Shown here piece after piece: positions 9,352 to 18,446 of a stretch of DNA of 64,000 nucleotides. The stretch lies in the NCBI GenBank assembly GCA_017941635.1, contig JAGAVZ010000135.1, positions 1-64,000 on the forward strand, in the 5' to 3' direction. The DNA comes from Cellulosilyticum sp. GTDB taxonomy: Bacteria > Bacillota > Clostridia > Lachnospirales > Cellulosilyticaceae. The notes under the pieces were generated by a model. That model saw only the letters and a program-made list of their open reading frames with translations. It had not been told where the DNA came from and did not search any database. How positions within the stretch are numbered: the stretch's first letter is position 1; every line of letters starts with the position of its first letter. The position numbers and the translations under genes are program-made.

Positions 9352-9385
9352 AACTCCAATCCTAATAATCGGGTTGGAGTTTTTT
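9352..9385 (+). terminator. inward-reading terminator at the IS edge
   Basis: Eleven-base arms (9352-9362 and 9371-9381, one U-G pair) followed by T6. It would stop transcription entering the element from the HEPN gene, a common IS protection device. Confidence 0.7.
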
Positions 9386-10304
9386 ATGCTGTTTTACCTT
9401 GCAAATACATCCTGTATTCAAGTGGGGCCATACAGTTAAGACGCTTTTGATATCTTGAGGTATTATAATAATCTATATAATCAATAACCGCTTGTTCCAG
9501 TTCTTTGTAAGTATTAAACTCTTTTAAATGATACATTTCTGATTTCAGCATTCCCCAGAATGCTTCCATTGGACCATTATCTATACATCGTGATACTCTG
9601 GACATACTTTGTGTCATTCCTGCCTCATCAAGTTTTTTCTTAAAGCTTTTTGATGTATACTGAAATCCTCTATCACTATGAAAAATAGGTTTAGCATGTG
9701 GATATTTTTTACGAGCCAAGTCAAATGTTTCAAATACAAGTGCATTATTATTGGAGTGACCAAATACAAAAGAAACAATACTTTTATCTGCAAGATCTAG
9801 AATAGCACTTAGATATGCTTTTTTGCCAGTTCCATATTTCATCTCAGTTACATCTGTAAGCCATTTTTCACCAAAGTTATTTGTTGTAAATTCTCGATTA
9901 AGTATGTTATCAGCTGTAATTTGTGGAGTGGATTTTATATAGTTTTTCTTCTTCTTTCTGCAAACAGACTTAAGATTTAATAGTTTCATAAGTCTATAAA
10001 TACGTTTTTGATTGACATGAAAGTTATTCTCTCTATTTAGTTTTATTGTCATCTGTCTATAGCCAAGAATGCCGCCTCTTGCTTCATAGGCACTTCTAAT
10101 TAAGGGCAGAAGGTCTTTGTTAAACTTTTCATTTTTACTGTTTTCTCTCTTTAACCATTTATAATAAGAAGAGCGTGCAATACCTGCAATCTCACATAAT
10201 TCTGAAATACTACATTTTGTTTGTGTAAATACTTCTTTTATAGTTATATAGATGGCTTCGTTTTGAACTTGACTTAAAATCGCCTCCTTTCTATTTCGTC
10301 TAAC
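9384..10304 (-). CDS. IS3 transposase OrfB, DDE integrase core
   Basis: The frame stays open in -1 register upstream of the first ATG (10052) back to the slip site, adding an N-terminal piece with SISELCEIAGIARSSYYKWL and GGILGYRQ, typical of IS3 OrfB. The RNase H fold carries D in WLTDVTEM, D in HSDRGFQY and E in PMEAFWGMLKSE, so the DDE triad is complete. It is made as an OrfAB fusion by frameshifting. It looks intact and potentially active. Confidence 0.9.
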   Translation of the reverse strand, partial: VRRNRKEAILSQVQNEAIYITIKEVFTQTKCSISELCEIAGIARSSYYKWLKRENSKNEKFNKDLLPLIRSAYEARGGILGYRQMTIKLNRENNFHVNQKRIYRLMKLLNLKSVCRKKKKNYIKSTPQITADNILNREFTTNNFGEKWLTDVTEMKYGTGKKAYLSAILDLADKSIVSFVFGHSNNNALVFETFDLARKKYPHAKPIFHSDRGFQYTSKSFKKKLDEAGMTQSMSRVSRCIDNGPMEAFWGMLKSEMYHLKEFNTYKELEQAVIDYIDYYNTSRYQKRLNCMAPLEYRMYLQGKTA

Positions 10305-10957
10305 TTTTTTAAAAATACTAGTTCTAATTCTTGTTTACGATTTTGTACCCTTAAGATTTTATTCTCAGCACGTAATTTCTCCAATTCAGTCATTTCAGTG
10401 GTTGCTTTATTTTTACCTCGTTTATCAAGTAAGCCTTCTATTCCTTTAGTCTGATATTTTTTCATCCAAGAATATACTTGTTGATACGATACCTTATATT
10501 TAGCAGCCGTTTCATTATAATTATTTTGATGCTCAATGCAGTATTGAATAATCTCTATTCGTTCACCATAAGTTGTTTTTCTACCTTTAGTCATGAGAGG
10601 TGCTCCTTGTGTTCTAGAAATGTTTAATTCTTCATGACTATTATACTTTATAATCCACCTACGAAGTTGAGTAGATGATCGAATACTATATTTTTGACAA
10701 ATCTCACGTAATGAACCTACTTTGTTTAAATAATCCTTAACAGCAGCTAATTTAATATCTTTCGTATATATAGTATTTCTAGAACTTTTAGTAATTCCAT
10801 CTATACCACTAACTTGATAATTTCTTAGCCAGTCATGGATTGTAACATCACTACAACCTAATAAGGTGGCAGTATGCAATATAGAGTCCTCACCGCTTAA
10901 AATTCTATTAATTGCCCAGAGTTTTTGTTCAGGTGAAAATTTAACTTTTCTTTCCAT
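10274..10957 (-). CDS. IS3 transposase OrfA with two helix-turn-helix domains
   Basis: 227 residues. Two HTH units are visible, residues about 5-60 (WAINRILSGE, SDVTIHDWLRNY) and about 125-180 (YNETAAKYKVSYQQVYSWMKKY). A leucine-rich helix for oligomerisation follows (LEKLRAENKILRVQ). It is longer than many OrfA proteins because of the duplicated HTH. The end overlaps orfB. Confidence 0.88.
   Translation of the reverse strand: MERKVKFSPEQKLWAINRILSGEDSILHTATLLGCSDVTIHDWLRNYQVSGIDGITKSSRNTIYTKDIKLAAVKDYLNKVGSLREICQKYSIRSSTQLRRWIIKYNSHEELNISRTQGAPLMTKGRKTTYGERIEIIQYCIEHQNNYNETAAKYKVSYQQVYSWMKKYQTKGIEGLLDKRGKNKATTEMTELEKLRAENKILRVQNRKQELELVFLKKLDEIERRRF
10304..10310 (-). promoter_or_regulatory. 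A6G -1 frameshift site
   Basis: On the minus strand orfA reads TTA AAA AAG, so the heptamer A AAA AAG is in the correct register for a -1 slip. The shifted frame continues directly into orfB. Confidence 0.8.
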
Positions 10958-11019
10958 AAATAATGCTCCTCCTTAAAGTAACAGTTTTATTGTTTAAACT
11001 GTCTACTCTAAGGGGAGCA

Positions 11020-11065
11020 TATCAATCTTTAGTTATCTGTGCCTTGTTTATTGATTATGAATTTA
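11020..11065. repeat. right arm of outer imperfect inverted repeat around the IS
   Basis: Contains TTAG, TTATCTGTGCCTT and ATGAATTTA, the inverted counterparts of the left arm at 9268-9309. If the IS is removed the two arms make a long hairpin, possibly the old terminator of the HEPN gene. Confidence 0.55.
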
Positions 11066-11168
11066 TCCCCTATCTCTCGTCACTTCATTCTACTCCATTT
11101 CACACCTTATCTTTAATAAATTTTCAGAACTTTATTGACTTTTTATTCTTACTATTATATTATTTTGT

Positions 11169-11181
11169 AAACTATTAGTTT
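11169..11181. promoter_or_regulatory. palindrome upstream of TetR gene
   Basis: AAACTA-T-TAGTTT is a perfect 13-base palindrome about 40 bases before the tetR-like start. A CATTAGTT half site follows. It is a plausible TetR operator, inferred from position. Confidence 0.4.
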
Positions 11182-11219
11182 AGTTTTTAAATCATTAGTT
11201 CACACTTGGAGGACTCACT

Positions 11220-11873
11220 ATGGCAGAATCAAAAAAAGCAGCCCTTATGCAATTTCATCGTCAACATATTTTAGAAGCTGCTGAGCGTCTTTTCTTAGAA
11301 AAAGGCTTTGCAAAAACTACTGTGGACGATATTGCTAAGGCTGCCGAGTACAGCAAAGCAACACTTTATGTTTATTTTAAAAGTAAGGATGAAATGATTA
11401 ATTATCTCACCCTTGAAAGTATGAAAATACTTTATAATCGTATTCATGAGGCACTTGTAACCCAAACCGATTTCTTTGCACGCTATAAGGCAATCTGCTA
11501 TGAATTAGTGGCTTATCAAGAGTCCGCACCACTCTATTTTGATATTATCTCTAGCGATATTAATGTCGATATTGAAAACCCTGACACCTCATCTATCTTC
11601 AAGGAAATTTATGAGGTAGGTGAACAGGTTGACTTAGAAATCGGTGAATTTATCAAAGCAGGCATCGTGGCTGGTTACATAAAAGAAGACCTCCCAATTT
11701 TACCAACCATCTTTTGGTTCTGGGGAAGTCTCATTGGTATTATTCGTATTGCTTCTCAAAAACACATCTATATTATGAAATCCATATCACTCACCAAACA
11801 AGCTTTTCTAGATTATAGTTTTAAAACGCTTTTACAATCCATATTAAAAGAAGGTGTCCCAAATGCCTACTAA
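11220..11873 (+). CDS. TetR family regulator
   Basis: 217 residues with TGGAGG upstream. The HTH is at residues about 15-60 ([42 protein letters not shown]). The ligand domain that follows is divergent. Its end overlaps the start of the flavodoxin-like gene, so it probably controls this redox operon and itself. Confidence 0.88.
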   Translation: MAESKKAALMQFHRQHILEAAERLFLEKGFAKTTVDDIAKAAEYSKATLYVYFKSKDEMINYLTLESMKILYNRIHEALVTQTDFFARYKAICYELVAYQESAPLYFDIISSDINVDIENPDTSSIFKEIYEVGEQVDLEIGEFIKAGIVAGYIKEDLPILPTIFWFWGSLIGIIRIASQKHIYIMKSISLTKQAFLDYSFKTLLQSILKEGVPNAY

Positions 11874-12447
11874 GAAAATGCTAGCTATTCTTGCTTCTCC
11901 AAGAAAAAAGGAAAATCTCGCTAAAATGCTAGACCATGCTATGGCTACCGCTAAGAAAAAAGGCTCTGAAGTTCATTTTGTTTCACTCTATGACAAAAAT
12001 ATTGCTTATTGCAAGGGTTGTATGAAGTGTAAACAAACTGGCTCTTGCTGTATTCAAGATGATATTAAACCGATTGAAGATTTACTTAAAGCTTGCGATA
12101 TTGTTGTAATGGCAGCCCCTACTTACTTTGCCAACATCCCTGCCCCTGCCAAAAATCTTTTTGACCGACTCGTTGCCGTTATTATGAATGATAATGAAAG
12201 CATGATTCCCAAACCTCTACTTTCTAAAAAACAAAGTTATCTTCTCTTGACCTCTTGTACGACGCCATTTCCTTTTGACCGATTGGCTGGCCAAAGTACA
12301 GGTGCCCTCCATGCTATGAAGGAATTCTTTAAGACCTCTGGTATGCGTCATCTTGGAAATGTCACCTTCGCTGGTACAAAAGGAAAAAGTGAAGTACCTG
12401 TTTCTATTCTCAATAAAATAGAACGAAAAATTCCTAGTCTCAACTAA
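11863..12447 (+). CDS. NADPH-dependent FMN reductase/flavodoxin-like protein
   Basis: About 194 residues from the ATG at 11863; AGAAGGTG lies upstream, inside the tetR end. It has a Rossmann-like flavodoxin fold with an FMN-phosphate loop ([12 protein letters not shown]), [13 protein letters not shown] as in iron-sulfur flavoproteins and NAD(P)H:FMN reductases, and the [20 protein letters not shown] segment. It starts 11 bases before the tetR stop. The Cys cluster suggests redox sensing or Fe-S binding. Confidence 0.8.
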   Translation: MPTKKMLAILASPRKKENLAKMLDHAMATAKKKGSEVHFVSLYDKNIAYCKGCMKCKQTGSCCIQDDIKPIEDLLKACDIVVMAAPTYFANIPAPAKNLFDRLVAVIMNDNESMIPKPLLSKKQSYLLLTSCTTPFPFDRLAGQSTGALHAMKEFFKTSGMRHLGNVTFAGTKGKSEVPVSILNKIERKIPSLN

Positions 12448-12583
12448 TTACTTAAAAAACCTTCATTATAAAATCTACATTCTTGATTCTAAATCCTTTA
12501 TTCATCTAAGCTCTACACTCATTTTTATCTCATAGAATTTTATATAAATCTATTTTTATTTTATAAAAGGAAGGAGCAAAACT

Positions 12584-13375
12584 ATGATTGGTATTTATTT
12601 TAGTGGTACAGGTAACTCAAAACATTGTATTGAAACCTTTTTGCAAGCTTATTCTACTCAGTTTAAAATGCCACCTCTTCAAAGTTTTTCAATCGAAAGC
12701 ATTTTAGCTGATGAAAATCAACTACTTAACCAACTTGCAAGGCATGATGAAATCGCCCTTTGCTACCCTATTCAATATAGTAATCTTCCTAAGATTGTTC
12801 GAGATTTTATAGTGGGTCACGCTGAACTTTGGGAAGGGAAAAGAATCTTTATCATAGCTACTATGGCTTTATTTAGTGGAGATGGAGCAGGTCTTGCTGC
12901 ACGCCTGCTCAAAAAATACGGTGCCCATATTATTGGCGGTCTTCATTTAAAAATGCCTGATTGTATAGGTGATGAAAAAGTCTTAAAGCGTCCATTAGAT
13001 ATCAATAAAAAGCTTGTAGCTGATGCCAAAAACAAGATTAATGAAACTGTTTTAGCCCTTCAAAAAGGTAATCCACCTCAAGAAGGACTCGGTCTTATGT
13101 ATCATCTTGTTGGTCTATTTGGTCAAAGGCTCTATTTTTACAATAAAACAAGGCACTATACTGATAAACTCAAAATAGACGCCTCTAAATGTATTGGATG
13201 TGGCAAATGTGCCACTCTCTGTCCTATGAACAATATTACACTTCAAAACAAAATTGCTTTTTCCTCTGATCAATGTACTATGTGCTATCGTTGTGTTAGC
13301 AATTGTCCTAAAGAAGCTATTACGCTACTAGGAAAGCAAGTCTTCGAGCAAAGCAAGATTGAAAAGTATTTATAA
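12584..13375 (+). CDS. EFR1-type flavodoxin-ferredoxin fusion
   Basis: 263 residues with AAGGAGG-like AGGAAGGAG upstream. Residues 1-150 are flavodoxin-like (YFSGTGNSKHC phosphate loop). Residues about 195-250 hold two 4Fe-4S motifs, CIGCGKCATLCP and CTMCYRCVSNCP. The family is called EFR1 ferredoxin, and its electron partners are unknown. It follows the FMN reductase after 136 bases and may share its regulator. Confidence 0.85.
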   Translation: MIGIYFSGTGNSKHCIETFLQAYSTQFKMPPLQSFSIESILADENQLLNQLARHDEIALCYPIQYSNLPKIVRDFIVGHAELWEGKRIFIIATMALFSGDGAGLAARLLKKYGAHIIGGLHLKMPDCIGDEKVLKRPLDINKKLVADAKNKINETVLALQKGNPPQEGLGLMYHLVGLFGQRLYFYNKTRHYTDKLKIDASKCIGCGKCATLCPMNNITLQNKIAFSSDQCTMCYRCVSNCPKEAITLLGKQVFEQSKIEKYL

Positions 13376-13394
13376 AATCAAAGTACTTAAATCA

Positions 13395-13420
13395 AGCCAC
13401 CTTATAGGTGGTATTTTTTT
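13395..13420 (+). terminator. terminator after EFR1 gene
   Basis: A six-base stem CCACCT/AGGTGG (13397-13402, 13406-13411), a three-base loop and a T7 run. Confidence 0.7.
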
Positions 13421-13488
13421 ATATATAAGATTATTTTATCTTCTATTATCTATCTTTTTCTCTTATACAAGTATTTTAAACTATTCTT

Positions 13489-14379
13489 TTATCTTATAAA
13501 TGTATCTAAGGCATCATTAATAACTTCTTGATTGCCAACCATCAAATGCCCACCTGTTTCTAGTGAAATAAATGTACAATCAGGAATACGCTCTGCCCAA
13601 GGAATTGCACCTTCATAGTTTGCTAATTTATCATCCTTGGAATGAATGCACAACACTGGAACCTGCAATTTACTCAAATCATATTCCTCTGGATGATTAA
13701 ACATGACTGTATTGGTAATCTTAGCATCAATCACTATCCCTTCATGTTTTTCTTTAAAGGGCATTATCATTTCTATCGTATCTTGATTCATTCCCATTAT
13801 CGGTTCAAATAACGGACTAAACAACCACATTGGAAAATCATAACACAAAGATTCTGGAGGCCCCATATAAGTGATTTCTTTTTCTGGTTTTTCTAATGCA
13901 GGATAACCTGAACAATATAGAATTAATCCCTTTGTTCTTTCTGGGTGCATTAAAGCAAATTTAATAGCCGATGTACCACCAGCAGAAGTAGCTAAGACAT
14001 ACGTCTTTTCTATATTTAACGCATCTAGCAATTCTACAAACGCCTCCACTTGTTTCTCTATACTCGGATTGTCCGGTGCATCACTTCCTGGATAACCAAA
14101 TCGAGAAGGTGCAATCACACGATACCGATTCACCTTGTCAGCTAATGTATCATAAGCCTGATCATATCCCCCACAAATCCCATGACAGCTTAAAATAGGT
14201 GCACCTTGCCCTTCATCTATATAAGTCAATTTTCCGAAAGAAGTTTCGATAGTACTCGCCTTAGCTTTATAAACAGCAAATCTTTCATTTGCCTTTTTTA
14301 CGGCATTAGAATACCTAACAGCAACTACACCCATTAAGCAAATTCCCACAATACCCAATATAAGCTTTTTCCTACTCAT
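13489..14379 (-). CDS. membrane-anchored alpha/beta hydrolase
   Basis: 296 residues. An N-terminal hydrophobic helix (residues 5-22) looks like an uncleaved anchor. The alpha/beta hydrolase fold follows, with oxyanion loop SCHGICGG, nucleophile elbow ATSAGG (Ser), acid HSKDD and histidine GGHLM. The substrate cannot be predicted. It is transcribed alone. Confidence 0.82.
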   Translation of the reverse strand: MSRKKLILGIVGICLMGVVAVRYSNAVKKANERFAVYKAKASTIETSFGKLTYIDEGQGAPILSCHGICGGYDQAYDTLADKVNRYRVIAPSRFGYPGSDAPDNPSIEKQVEAFVELLDALNIEKTYVLATSAGGTSAIKFALMHPERTKGLILYCSGYPALEKPEKEITYMGPPESLCYDFPMWLFSPLFEPIMGMNQDTIEMIMPFKEKHEGIVIDAKITNTVMFNHPEEYDLSKLQVPVLCIHSKDDKLANYEGAIPWAERIPDCTFISLETGGHLMVGNQEVINDALDTFIR

Positions 14380-14410
14380 ATGTGTTCTACCCTTTTCCCC
14401 TTATATTTTG

Positions 14411-14560
14411 TTACATCCCAAATATGATTTTCATTAAATCTTTATCCCATCCTATTTTCGTCACTTCTTTACTAAATTCCCTTTTACGCATTTCCTGAAA
14501 TATCTTTATACATTCTTCAGTAGCACTTTTTAGTAAACCTTTTATATTGTTTGGCTTTTC
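14411..14560 (-). pseudogene. 49-codon fragment of unknown gene
   Basis: A frame without a good start, preceded by an in-frame stop. It encodes a Lys/Glu-rich C-terminal-like piece with EECIKIFQEMRKREF and ends DLMKIIFGM. The composition looks coding, but no family is recognised. It is probably the tail of a deleted gene in the gap between the hydrolase and the TetR gene. Confidence 0.3.
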
Positions 14561-14677
14561 TTATGCATCTTCATTCTACTATGCTTATATCATCTTCCTT
14601 TAAAACTTTTATATCTCTTAATAATCTAATGTTCCTCTTAATAATCATCTGATCGTTATATTTTTTTATTTCTCTAC

Positions 14678-15295
14678 TTACTTAGCTTTCTGATAGCCCT
14701 TGCCAAAAGCCTTTACATGGCTAAATAGCATCTGCTTAATAGCCTCTTCTTGCTCTGGAAAACTATCATATTGCTGAAACAAGAAATAAATCGGTCCATA
14801 AAACTGTAATGCAATAATTTCCTCATCCTCTTTCCTAAACAATCCGCCTTCTACCAATTGCTGAAAAACATACCCTTGTCTATGTAAAACACCCATTAAA
14901 AAAGTATCACTGTATAACTTAGAAAGCTGATTATTTTGCATTTGCTCTCTCATTAAAAGCTTACGATATTTAGAAATCAGCTCATCCTTGGTATATAACT
15001 CAAATAGCTTCCAAGCCATCCTGCCTAGTGCTTCTTCTGATAATTCCTCATAACCTTGAGCGACATCTTCTCTTACTGCTTCTGGCACTTGATACTGCAC
15101 ATAGGCACTGTGAATTCTCTCTTGCATCTTAGTCACAATACTGTCCAATATAGTCTGTTTATTGGCGTAATGCTTATAAAGCGCACTCTCTCGTACACCA
15201 ACCTCTTTAGCAATATCTCTAACTGACACGCCCGCAAATCCCTTTTGCGAAAACAACTCTAACGCAACATGCCATATCTTTTCTTTTGTTGTCAT
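14678..15295 (-). CDS. TetR family regulator
   Basis: 205 residues with GGGGGAG upstream. The HTH is at residues 5-50 (ALELFSQKGFAGVSVRDIAKEVG, ESALYKHYANKQTILD). The ligand domain is unassigned. Its promoter has a palindrome filling the spacer, consistent with autorepression. It may also control the neighbouring azlCD genes, but nothing shows that directly. Confidence 0.88.
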   Translation of the reverse strand: MTTKEKIWHVALELFSQKGFAGVSVRDIAKEVGVRESALYKHYANKQTILDSIVTKMQERIHSAYVQYQVPEAVREDVAQGYEELSEEALGRMAWKLFELYTKDELISKYRKLLMREQMQNNQLSKLYSDTFLMGVLHRQGYVFQQLVEGGLFRKEDEEIIALQFYGPIYFLFQQYDSFPEQEEAIKQMLFSHVKAFGKGYQKAK

Positions 15296-15306
15296 ATGCT
15301 CCCCCT

Positions 15307-15357
15307 TTAGTGAACAAGTGTTAACCTTAGTTTAGTGAACAGTCATTCACTTGTCAA
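15307..15357 (-). promoter_or_regulatory. tetR promoter with operator in the spacer
   Basis: On the minus strand, TTGACA (15357-15352), exactly 17 bases, then TAAACT (15334-15329). The spacer contains AGTGAA...TTCACT arms (15334-15339 and 15346-15351). A further AGTGAACA half site lies at 15309-15316. Confidence 0.65.
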
Positions 15358-15438
15358 TCATTTATAGAAATTTTCAGATTTTATTTTTATAACTTTTCCC
15401 ATCAAAAAAGGCTACTCCTTCTGAAAATCACATCCCTA

Positions 15439-15789
15439 CTAAATCACAAACACATTTTGCACTAATATCATATACACAATCGTTCCTCCTGCAATACTGA
15501 GTAATGTGCTTTCCTTCCATTTATGTAATACAATAATCGTTAAAATTGCAATCGCTGTTGGTATACAGGTTGCCGTTCCTTCAAAAATCCCTGTAAAACT
15601 TATATCTCTAATGCAATAAATCACCAAAAGTCCAATCATTGCAAAAGGCAGTGTATTGCCTAAATAACTGACATATTTAGGGATAGGTCTACCATCAGGA
15701 AAAAGAATAAACGGTAGACTCCTTGTTAAAAATGTTCCTAGCGCAATGACTAAGATGATGATTGTTGTTTCTCTTGCAGATAAGTACAT
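15439..15789 (-). CDS. azlD: AzlD branched-chain amino acid export subunit
   Basis: 116 residues with four hydrophobic helices and the family N-terminus LVIALGTFLTRSLPFILF. AzlD partners AzlC to export branched-chain amino acids (family knowledge). It overlaps the end of azlC by about 40 bases, which implies translational coupling. Confidence 0.88.
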   Translation of the reverse strand: MYLSARETTIIILVIALGTFLTRSLPFILFPDGRPIPKYVSYLGNTLPFAMIGLLVIYCIRDISFTGIFEGTATCIPTAIAILTIIVLHKWKESTLLSIAGGTIVYMILVQNVFVI

Positions 15790-16484
15790 ACATTCTTCTC
15801 CCCTTCCAAACGATTTCTTCCTATACTAAGAACAACTAATAGCATAATCATAGCTGGTATGATAAATTTTTCCGGTCCAAAAATCAAAATGCTTACAATC
15901 GAACATGCCATTCCAATGACTGCCGGCATACGATTTCTTTTCTCCTTCCATCCATTTAAAAAGATAACCACAAACAGTGCTGTTAAAGCAAAATCAATCC
16001 CTTCTGTATCAAAGGTAATCAAATCCCCTATCAATCCGCCAAGTAAGCTACTAAGCGCCCATACGGCATAATTAATGAATGAAACACAAAAGTAAAACCA
16101 GCCTTTATCCACGCTCTCAGGTGGTGTGAAACTACAATTAATTGAAAAGGTTTCATCACATAGCCAGTAAATAAGAAAGACTTTTAGCTTTCCTGTTCCT
16201 TTATATTTACTAAGCATCGATATGCCATAAAACAAGTGCCTTGCATTAACCATAAGCGCCATCAAAAAGGCTTGCATTGGATTAAAGCTAACACACAATA
16301 AACCAATTGCCACAAACTGCATACTGCCACAAAAGCCTATTAAACTCATTAAAAATGACCAAATTGCACTATATCCATTGGCACTCATCAATACCCCATA
16401 CGCAATTCCTAAAAATAAAAAACCTACGATTACAGGCACCGTATGTGGGACTGCTGCTCTCAAGGCCTTTATCTGCTTTTCCAT
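15750..16484 (-). CDS. azlC: AzlC branched-chain amino acid exporter
   Basis: 244 residues with AGGAGG upstream. Several membrane helices and the AzlC hallmarks GFLFLGIAYGVLM, GSMQFVAIGLL and NARHLFYGISML are present. It is the large subunit of the AzlCD exporter. It is divergent from the MocR-like gene, the usual layout for a regulator-exporter pair. Confidence 0.9.
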   Translation of the reverse strand: MEKQIKALRAAVPHTVPVIVGFLFLGIAYGVLMSANGYSAIWSFLMSLIGFCGSMQFVAIGLLCVSFNPMQAFLMALMVNARHLFYGISMLSKYKGTGKLKVFLIYWLCDETFSINCSFTPPESVDKGWFYFCVSFINYAVWALSSLLGGLIGDLITFDTEGIDFALTALFVVIFLNGWKEKRNRMPAVIGMACSIVSILIFGPEKFIIPAMIMLLVVLSIGRNRLEGEKNVCTYLQEKQQSSS

Positions 16485-16540
16485 AGATTAATCCCTCCTA
16501 TACTCCATTTATAAATCAATTAACCATCTAATATTATAAG

Positions 16541-16647
16541 TCCGTTTAATCCCATCATATTTTACTCAACCAAGCAATTAATTGATTTTTTAGAATTATA
16601 ACACTACAATATTAACCATACAATAAACGGATTATATGCCATACAAT
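16541..16647. promoter_or_regulatory. azlC-mocR intergenic operators
   Basis: Two patterns are visible. An 8-base inverted repeat has TCCGTTTA at 16541-16548 and TAAACGGA at 16624-16631. A direct repeat CCATACAAT lies at 16616-16624 and 16639-16647, 23 bases apart. MocR proteins such as GabR bind direct repeats of this kind, so the second is the better candidate. Confidence 0.5.
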
Positions 16648-16670
16648 TTTGTGATAAAGGAGGATATTGT

Positions 16671-17861
16671 ATGCCTGTCAATTCTTTTGATGACTATCCA
16701 ATGAATTGGAAACCAAGCTTGGCTGATATGAAACCACCACTTTATAAGGCACTCGCTCAAAAATTAGAGGAAGATATCAAAAGTGGTCATCTGCGTCCTG
16801 GTGATTTATTGCCACCACAACGTGAACTAGCAGATTTTCTAGACTTGAATTTGAGTACCATCACCAAAGCTTTCAAACTCTGCTCACAAAAAGGATTAAT
16901 TACTTCTAGTATTGGAAAAGGAACCTTTGTAGCCGCTGATGCTCAGGTAGATTCTACTTTGCTTGCCCCCTCGAAGGCGGTCGGTTTAATTGAAATGGGT
17001 GCCATTCACCCTGCTTATGAATTTAATAGTGCCATTCAATCGCTTATAGTATCACTTTTGGCTTCTTCAGTTTCCCAAGTAGGTACAAATAATCAAGACT
17101 CACAATCTTTAGCACCTCACTTTCAATATGCAAAACTTCTAGAATATAACATTCCAACAGGTACACCTTCGCAAAAGCATATAGGTGCGCTATGGCTCCA
17201 AAAAGCTGGACTTCATGTAAGTGAAGAACAAATCCTCTTAGCCAATGGTGGTCAAAATGCCTTATTCACCATCTTTGCCTCACTTTTTCAAGCTGGTGAC
17301 CGGATTGGTGCTGACCCATTAGTTTTTGCTGGTGCTAAAACGGCTGCCAAGATGTTAGGTATTCAGCTTATTGCCATTCCTTCTATAAATGATGAAATGT
17401 CTGCCGAACTTCTAGAGCAATATTGTAAAACTGAAGGATTAAAGGGCATCTACACTACGAGCCTTATGGTCTCTCCACTTAATGCTGAAATAGCCTGTGC
17501 ACTCATTCAGTCACCGCTTTGTCAAGAAATATTATCCCAAAGAAGACTCATGACCATAGAAAGAAACAAATGGGTTAATTCCATATTGGATGGCTATAAT
17601 GTACTAGGTGACTTAAACTGTAACTTTAGGTTACTTCTACTCCCTGAAAGTTGGAGTGGACGTTCCTTTGAACTCTGTGCCAAAAATGCTGGCGTTCAAG
17701 TTTACTGTGGTGAACGCTTTGCCATTGGAACAGGTAATGTCACTCCTTGCGTTAGACTTTCTATTACTACACCTCGTAGTATTGAGGAGTTAAAACGTGG
17801 CTTGTACATACTAAAAGAAATCTTAGATACTAATATTCAAGAGGATTTTACTTTGCTCTAA
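16671..17861 (+). pseudogene. MocR/GabR-like regulator lacking the PLP lysine region
   Basis: 396 residues with AAGGAGG upstream. The N-terminal GntR winged helix (residues about 20-85) is complete: YKALAQKLEEDIKSG, LPPQRELADFL, LNLSTITKAFKL. The aminotransferase-like domain begins normally (TGTPSQKHIGALWL, ANGGQNALFTIFASL) and reaches GIYTT near residue 265. It then jumps to SPLNAEIACALI, which in intact proteins lies about 75-85 residues later. The missing part carries the Asp and the Schiff-base Lys. The frame is kept, so the protein may still bind DNA but should not hold PLP. Confidence 0.75.
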
Positions 17862-17967
17862 TTTAAATCAACTTACTAGCAACATTTGCAACTCATGTGA
17901 AGAAACAACGCTCCCCAATCTGCTATCATACAATCAGAAAGGAGACGGATCATATGTATGAATGAAA

Positions 17968-18360
17968 TTATGCAGTACAAAAAATTATAATTCTATTCAA
18001 TATAAAAGAGAGCCCTCCTGCGGCTCTCTTTACTTTCTTTGAAATCATGCGTGGGTTATCATGGTTCTCCATAAATAATGCCTGCCAACAACTATTCCCA
18101 AGGGTTCTAATAGACTTTAGCCAGAATTTTTTAAGATAGTTCAAATCATATGGGTAATCGTCATAGCGTTTATGCCCTGTGGTTTCCAGATGGTCAAAGG
18201 AAAAGACCATATCCAATTCTTTTCGCTCAGATGAAGTAAGTTGTTTGGTCATGTCTATTAGAGTCCTTAAAGCTTCTAGAATAAATCTGATAAACCACCT
18301 TTTCCCCATTTGCAAGAGGAGCTTATTTACAACATCATGGCCTATTGGATTAGCATACAC
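17968..18360 (-). pseudogene. GH13 alpha-glucosidase fragment
   Basis: Pieces of a family 13 oligo-1,6-glucosidase are recognisable: ANPIGHDVVNKLLLQMGK, then KELDMVFSFDHLE, YDLNYLKKFW and LFMENHDNPRMISK. The N-terminal barrel with the catalytic Asp, the glutamate region and the C-terminal domain are missing. The frame ends by reading into a terminator hairpin, so everything after the HDNPR motif is gone. At least two deletions are needed to explain it. Confidence 0.7.
18005..18031. terminator. bidirectional terminator fused to GH13 remnant
   Basis: A ten-base perfect stem (18005-18014 with 18022-18031) and T-rich flanks. It lies within the reading frame of the GH13 remnant. Confidence 0.75.
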
Positions 18361-18446
18361 TTCCTTTAGCTTGCTCTCTAAGATTAATGGCCTTAATCTA
18401 CTTATCTATATAATCTCCTCACAATTTTTCTAAATCCTATAAAAAA

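Larger units (their letters stand above)
9310..11019 (-). mobile_element. IS3-family insertion sequence
   Basis: The element is about 1.71 kb with terminal TG...CA. The inverted repeat begins TGCTCCC at 9310 and ends GGGAGCA at 11019. Its arms share TGCTCCC, AGTAGACAG and AATAAAA over about 36 bases. It holds orfA and orfB in -1 register on the minus strand. No target duplication is visible directly at these ends, so either the boundaries are wrong or the duplication is lost. The matching sequences outside both ends leave open a longer element. Confidence 0.85.
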
